From GCA-2686765 sp036012725 (GTDB lineage Bacteria; Pseudomonadota; Alphaproteobacteria; Rhodospirillales; 2-02-FULL-58-16), in assembly GCA_036012725.1 (NCBI GenBank), contig DASCPW010000054.1, forward strand, positions 1-61,841: a stretch of 61,841 nucleotides of DNA. Reading direction: 5' to 3'. The translations under genes and the position numbers were made by a program. Positions 57,644 to 61,841 of the stretch are shown here, in pieces; position 1 is the first letter of the stretch, and each line of letters opens with the position of its first letter. Under the pieces are notes generated by a model. It was not told the origin of the DNA. It saw only the letters and a program-made list of their open reading frames with translations, and made no database searches.

Positions 57644-60600
57644 TCAGACGGCTTTTTTCTTTCCTTTCAATTGCCCCATGCAACGGGCGATCCACTGGCG
57701 GGTCAGCTTTTCATGGACGGCGTTCTGGCACAGGCGCTGGCGCAAGGCCGGAAAAACCACATGGTCGAGGAGCTGGTCTTGATCGAAACAGGAAAAGACC
57801 ACGGACTCCTCGCCTGTATCCGGGTCCTTGTGGGGCTGCAGGCATTGGGCGCAGATTTGCTTCATCATACATTGCATCGGCGAGTTGATGGAGCCGATGG
57901 CGATGTGGTCGGGCTTGAGGTAATCCTTTAGCACCTTATGGCGCGCCGCGCTGACTGCCGCCATCATCATGTCCGAGCCGATGGCGATAAGGCGATCGAC
58001 TTCGCCGATCGGGATCGGCTGTTCGCCCAACTCGCCTTTGCCATAGGCGGCCATGGCCTCGACGACGTTGCCCACAAAGGCCCTGTCCTGGGGGCGGTCC
58101 GGCTCGAAGCTCGGCTCCTCGTCGCAGCACCAGACGATGGCGTCGGCGGCGGCCATGATGTCCTCGATATGGTAACGGTCGGCGACCTTTTTGTAGGCGC
58201 CGAAGTAAAGGACCCTGGAGCCCGCCTCGCGAAAGGCCTGGCCGATGGAGAACAGAACGGCGTTGCCGAGGCCGCCGCCGGCCAGCAGAACCGTCTCGCC
58301 GGCGGGGGTCTCGGTGGGAGCGCCCGTCGGTCCCATCAAGACCACCGGCTCGCCCGGCTCGAGAAAGGCGCAGAGGCTCGACGATCCGCCCATCTCGAGC
58401 ACGATCATGGCGACCAGCCCCTTGTCCCGGTCGACCCAGGCGCCGGTAAGGGCTACGCCCTCCATGGCCAGCGAGGTGCCATCAAGCTGCTTGGCGTGGG
58501 TTTCGTAATTCTGCAGGCGGAAAAACTGGCCGGGGCGAAAGGCGCGGGCGGCGAAAGGGGCGCGCACCACCACCTCGAGGATATTCGGGGTCAGGCGGAT
58601 GATCTCATGGACCCGGGGGCGCAGTCCGTCGTTAACAGTGGCGATCAATTCATCGGCGGAGACCGGCGATGGTTTTATTTTGGCCAGCATCCGGTTGATC
58701 ACCGGATAGCCCTGCTTGGCGCTGGCCATGGCCTTGACCACGTTGCCGGCAAAAGACGGATGCAGATCGCCGAAAAAGCTTACGCCGCGTCCGTCGTCGC
58801 GAACCTTCATAATCACTTGCACTTGCTCCGGTTTGACGACACTTTCCGGCGTCACCGGATTGCCGTCCTCGCCCACGGCTTGGTAGTACTTGCCATCCAT
58901 GGCGGCGAAACTAGGGTGTTCGCGGGCCAGCACCGTGTTGGGGACGGTGCCGGCGGCGATGAGTACGGCGCGTGCCGCCAGCGTCACCTCCGGCTCGCCC
59001 GTTGGCACCGGCCAGCCGTCTTCGCCGATCTTCTGGCGGGCCAGGCGCAACGCCTCAACATGGCCGTATTCATCGATCTCGACGGCGGCGGGGGCGAGCA
59101 ATTCGGCGAACCGCATGCCCTGCTCCAGGGCCTTGGTGATTTCATCGTGGTTCAAGGTGTAACTGGGGGCATCGATCATGCGGCGGCGGTAGGCGATGGT
59201 CGCGCCGCCCCATTGGTCGAGCAGACTATTAAAGCGGGGCTCGCGTTCTTCCTTCGCCGCTGTCTTACGTTCGCCGCGGATGGCGCCAGCATGGGACAGG
59301 AATTCGTCGGCTATGCCTTTTTCCTCATCGGTCCAACTGGCGCGCACGTTTTCCTCGCCTAGCTCGGCGGTCAGGGATTCATACCGGACGAGGAATTTTT
59401 CCACTTGCCGCACGTAATAGGCCAGTGCCTCGGTGGCCGTATCGATGGCGGTGAGCCCGCCGCCGATGACTACCACCGGCAAGCGGATTTGCAGGTTGGC
59501 GATCGAGCTCATCTTGGCTGCCCCGGTGAGCTGCAACGCCATCAGGAAATCAGAGGCCTGACGCACGCCGCGGGCCAGGCCGTTGGGAACGGACAGATAG
59601 GTCGGCTTCCCGGCGCCGAGGCAAAGGGCGACGTGGTCGAAACCCAGATCGAAGGCCAAATCGTCGAGAAGGGCGCTGCCGAAACGCACCCCTCCCAACA
59701 TGGTGAACCGTTGACGGCGCTCCAAAAGCAGCCGAATGATCTTTAGAAAGTTTTTATCCCAACGGACGGTGATGCCGTATTCGGCGACGCCTCCGAAGCC
59801 GGCCATGACACGGTCATCTAGGGATTCAGAAAGTGAGGCGATATCGCGGATGGGCTGGAACTCCACCCGTTCGCCGTTTTCCGTGACGCCCGATAGGGCC
59901 GGCGGTAAAGGTTCTACCTTGAGACCGTCGACGGCGACGACGGCATGGCCCTCGTTGACCAAATGATGAGACAAGTTAAACCCGGCTGGTCCCAGCCCGA
60001 CGATGAGAACCTTGTATCCGCTTACCGCCCGCGGCAAGGGACGCCTGATGTTCAAGGGATTCCAGCGGGTCAACAAGCTGTAAATCTCAACCCCCCATGG
60101 CAGGGCCAATACGTCCTTCAGAATCCGCGTTTCAGCCTGGGGAATATCCACCGGGTCCTGTTTTTGATAGATGCAGGCCAACATGCAATCATTGCAGATG
60201 CGATGGCCGGTGGCGGCGAGCAAAGGGTTGTCTACCGCGTCCAGGGCGAGGGCGGAGATGGCAAAACCGTCCATCTTCGCCTGGTGCATTTCGGAGATTT
60301 TCATATCCAGCGGGCAGCCGGCGAGGACCACTCCCAATGGATTTTTGCTGAATGTTCCGGTTTTCTTGTCGATGATCCCCTTGGCGCAGGTATCCTTGCC
60401 CCGGTTGTGACAGATGACGCAGTAATTGACCTCGTCCAAGGCGCCAACAAGATCGCTGCCGTGGTCGGTCAGGGCGAAGCCGTCGCGGTAATAATGACAG
60501 CCCTCGGGCGTTTGCATTTTGGCGATGCCGTTTTCTTCCACCGTTTCGGTCTCGACCAGGGTCTGGAAATCGGTTTTTCCCGGCTGGGAAAACAGCACAT

Positions 60601-61147
60601 CGTCATGGTGGCGTTTTTGCCCGGCCGCCGTTTGTGTCGCCCAGGCGGCGTATCTGGCCGCCAGGTCAATGGCCTCGGCATGGGCCTCGGCGTCGTCAAG
60701 CCAGGCCATGACATGATCGGCAAATTGAAGCTGCGTGAAATCACCGCCCATGAGGCCGGCCAATTCGGCGGCCAGCGCCTTGCCGTCAAAACTTTCCACC
60801 TGCTCCGCCTTATAGGTTTTGACGGCGCGGCGCTGCACGAACAGGCGCTTGCAGGCATAAAGATTGGCCAGTTCGCCGTGGCGGCCGACCAGTTGGCGAA
60901 GCTCGCCGCCGATGCCGAACAAGGAACCGAGGAAATCATCGAGATCGGGCGCCAGCGCCAAGAGCAGGTCGGATTCATCCTTGCCCGTAAGCTCGTCCGG
61001 CGCCTTGCGGGCAGCCATCAGCCGTTCTTTCAGGTCGCCGCCGGATTCGTCCAAATGGCCGATAAACAGTTCATCAATCCGGGCCAGGCCGCTATTGTCA
61101 TAAAGATCCGCGAAGCCCAGTCCGTGGGCGAGTTTGAGATTAGTCAC
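57644..61147 (-). CDS. Multidomain FAD/NAD(P) iron-sulfur oxidoreductase, GltD-like plus PyrK-like
   Basis: A protein of 1167 residues. An N-terminal domain (about 1-370) carries cysteines in NYCVICHNRGKDTC and RICNDCMLACI, likely iron-sulfur ligands. A GltD-like flavoprotein follows: VLIVGLGPAGFNLSHHL for FAD at about 383, a second Rossmann site VVVIGGGLTAIDTATEAL near 560, and IAAGTVPNTV. From about 855 comes a ferredoxin-reductase/PyrK module with RAFRPGQFFRLQNYE and GGGLGNAVLFSIGQAF, and a [2Fe-2S] site in CMMKQICAQC plus a later cysteine (C-x5-C-x2-C-x17-C). It moves electrons between NAD(P)H and an unknown partner. No glutamate synthase large subunit is near. Confidence 0.8.
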   Translation of the reverse strand: MTNLKLAHGLGFADLYDNSGLARIDELFIGHLDESGGDLKERLMAARKAPDELTGKDESDLLLALAPDLDDFLGSLFGIGGELRQLVGRHGELANLYACKRLFVQRRAVKTYKAEQVESFDGKALAAELAGLMGGDFTQLQFADHVMAWLDDAEAHAEAIDLAARYAAWATQTAAGQKRHHDDVLFSQPGKTDFQTLVETETVEENGIAKMQTPEGCHYYRDGFALTDHGSDLVGALDEVNYCVICHNRGKDTCAKGIIDKKTGTFSKNPLGVVLAGCPLDMKISEMHQAKMDGFAISALALDAVDNPLLAATGHRICNDCMLACIYQKQDPVDIPQAETRILKDVLALPWGVEIYSLLTRWNPLNIRRPLPRAVSGYKVLIVGLGPAGFNLSHHLVNEGHAVVAVDGLKVEPLPPALSGVTENGERVEFQPIRDIASLSESLDDRVMAGFGGVAEYGITVRWDKNFLKIIRLLLERRQRFTMLGGVRFGSALLDDLAFDLGFDHVALCLGAGKPTYLSVPNGLARGVRQASDFLMALQLTGAAKMSSIANLQIRLPVVVIGGGLTAIDTATEALAYYVRQVEKFLVRYESLTAELGEENVRASWTDEEKGIADEFLSHAGAIRGERKTAAKEEREPRFNSLLDQWGGATIAYRRRMIDAPSYTLNHDEITKALEQGMRFAELLAPAAVEIDEYGHVEALRLARQKIGEDGWPVPTGEPEVTLAARAVLIAAGTVPNTVLAREHPSFAAMDGKYYQAVGEDGNPVTPESVVKPEQVQVIMKVRDDGRGVSFFGDLHPSFAGNVVKAMASAKQGYPVINRMLAKIKPSPVSADELIATVNDGLRPRVHEIIRLTPNILEVVVRAPFAARAFRPGQFFRLQNYETHAKQLDGTSLAMEGVALTGAWVDRDKGLVAMIVLEMGGSSSLCAFLEPGEPVVLMGPTGAPTETPAGETVLLAGGGLGNAVLFSIGQAFREAGSRVLYFGAYKKVADRYHIEDIMAAADAIVWCCDEEPSFEPDRPQDRAFVGNVVEAMAAYGKGELGEQPIPIGEVDRLIAIGSDMMMAAVSAARHKVLKDYLKPDHIAIGSINSPMQCMMKQICAQCLQPHKDPDTGEESVVFSCFDQDQLLDHVVFPALRQRLCQNAVHEKLTRQWIARCMGQLKGKKKAV

Positions 61148-61308
61148 TGGTCTCGCTATGTTGATGTCAGTGAAGGGGGTGAGAAGTGCCGTGAATTTAA
61201 TAATTCTTTTTATATATGACGGCGTGACCTTTGCAAACTTAACTATTGATGAATTTGGGGTTTGCCGGAAGGTTTTGGTTGCCGGCCGGCGGTAAAGGGA
61301 GTTCCGAA

Positions 61309-61746
61309 ATGTCGGATGACGTGTCAGGGGGCGCTTATGCCGGCGATGTGACGGCGCGCCAAGCCTGGGATATGCTTGAAGGGGACCCCTCGGCGGTGCT
61401 CATCGACGTGCGCACCGAAGGGGAATGGGCTTATGTGGGAATCGCCGATTTGAGCAGCTTGGAAAAACAGCCCCTGTTCGTTGAATGGCAGCATTTTCCG
61501 TCCATGGGGGTCAACCCGGATTTTTGCCAACAACTAGCCGCCCACGGGGTCGGAAAAGATGTGCTTTTGTTGTTCATTTGCCGCTCGGGAGTACGCTCAA
61601 AAGCGGCTGCCATCGCGATGACCGCCCTTGGCTTCGCGAAATGTTACAATGTCAGCCACGGTTTCGAGGGTGATCCGGATACAAGCAAGCATCGGAGCAT
61701 GATTAACGGCTGGAAAACCGACGGCCTGCCCTGGGTGCAGGGATAA
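61309..61746 (+). CDS. Rhodanese-like domain protein
   Basis: A single-domain sulfurtransferase of 145 residues. The DVSGGAYAGDVTARQAWDML start, the DVRTEGEWAYVGIADL segment and the catalytic loop FICRSGVRSKAAAIAM, with its persulfide cysteine, are conserved. The WQHFPSMGVNPDF insert is typical of alphaproteobacterial rhodaneses. ATG 61309 has AAGGGAG upstream. Divergent from the flavoprotein gene. 61747-61841 shows nothing further. Confidence 0.92.
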   Translation: MSDDVSGGAYAGDVTARQAWDMLEGDPSAVLIDVRTEGEWAYVGIADLSSLEKQPLFVEWQHFPSMGVNPDFCQQLAAHGVGKDVLLLFICRSGVRSKAAAIAMTALGFAKCYNVSHGFEGDPDTSKHRSMINGWKTDGLPWVQG

Positions 61747-61841
61747 GAGCCCGTCCGCTCCCGGAGATAAGAAAAGGTAAGGCGCGCTTCCAGCGAGGGC
61801 GGAAAAACAAAAATATTGTATCAATTTCACAAACGGTTCAG

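Noticed and set aside
1..61841. tRNA, rRNA or CRISPR arrays
   Set aside because: No T-loop-like segment with a matching acceptor stem, no rRNA signature and no regularly spaced repeats were found on either strand by reading.

Overview
The window is GC-rich (roughly 60 %) chromosomal DNA, almost certainly from an alphaproteobacterium of the Rhodospirillales type. The support is gene content: COQ9, PhaR, paired YdcH/DUF465 proteins, MetX-MetW, NnrS, a System I (CcmA-I) cytochrome c maturation operon, and a 'chorismate mutase - HisC - TyrA' operon. Most of it is core metabolism. No tRNA, rRNA, CRISPR array or intact transposase gene was seen.

Layout. 1-2984 (minus): sdhCDAB, cut inside sdhB. 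2985-4175: a gene-free stretch with a DnaA-box cluster beside an AT-rich block, origin-like. 4176-7015 (plus): a DUF1638/virulence-factor pair, a MATE exporter, and a small protein with a duplicated nitrile-hydratase-leader-like module and a Cys-rich tail, a possible peptide natural-product precursor. 7027-13728: an aldehyde dehydrogenase pseudogene, two YdcH genes, a degenerate GGDEF protein, purE, COQ9, def, rpsU, an iron alcohol dehydrogenase and an ABM monooxygenase, with two gene fragments. 13941-16715: a fused sulfite reductase / APS reductase with a damaged C-terminus. 17685-23173: seven queuosine genes (queA, tgt, queF facing queD, queE, queC, then queG). 23264-26081: a broken Crp/Fnr regulator, nnrS and a formylglycine-enzyme-like gene with two in-frame TGA codons. 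26100-30974: phaR, GST, gloB, a methyltransferase, metW and metX. 31020-31217: a 198-bp element with perfect 34-bp terminal inverted repeats. 31466-36227: chorismate mutase, hisC, tyrA, a CaCA antiporter and a pteridine-reductase-like SDR. 36228-36744: a second AT-rich stretch with a perfect DnaA box. 36745-42187: uvrC, pgsA, a Rap1a-like protein, a nuclease pseudogene and an M48 lipoprotein. 42550-52565: acnA and ccmABCDEFGHI. 52573-61746: a CZB-GGDEF protein, pgk, a chemoreceptor-like protein, a 1167-residue flavoprotein and a rhodanese.

How the genes work together. Sdh and AcnA are TCA-cycle enzymes. Ccm attaches heme to the cytochromes c of the respiratory chain, and COQ9 supports ubiquinone synthesis. 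The que genes turn GTP-derived intermediates into queuosine in tRNA; only folE is not seen. MetX/MetW make methionine. The chorismate mutase, HisC and TyrA lead towards phenylalanine and tyrosine.

A striking trait is decay: at least six gene remnants or pseudogenes lie among intact housekeeping genes. They include frameshifts in homopolymer runs, nonsense codons and an internal deletion. This fits a genome under relaxed selection, though sequencing error in homopolymers cannot be excluded for some. The best candidates for something new are the Cys-tailed small protein at 6653, the origin-like segment at 3228, the covarying repeat family, the hairpin element upstream of metX, and the CysI-CysH fusion.
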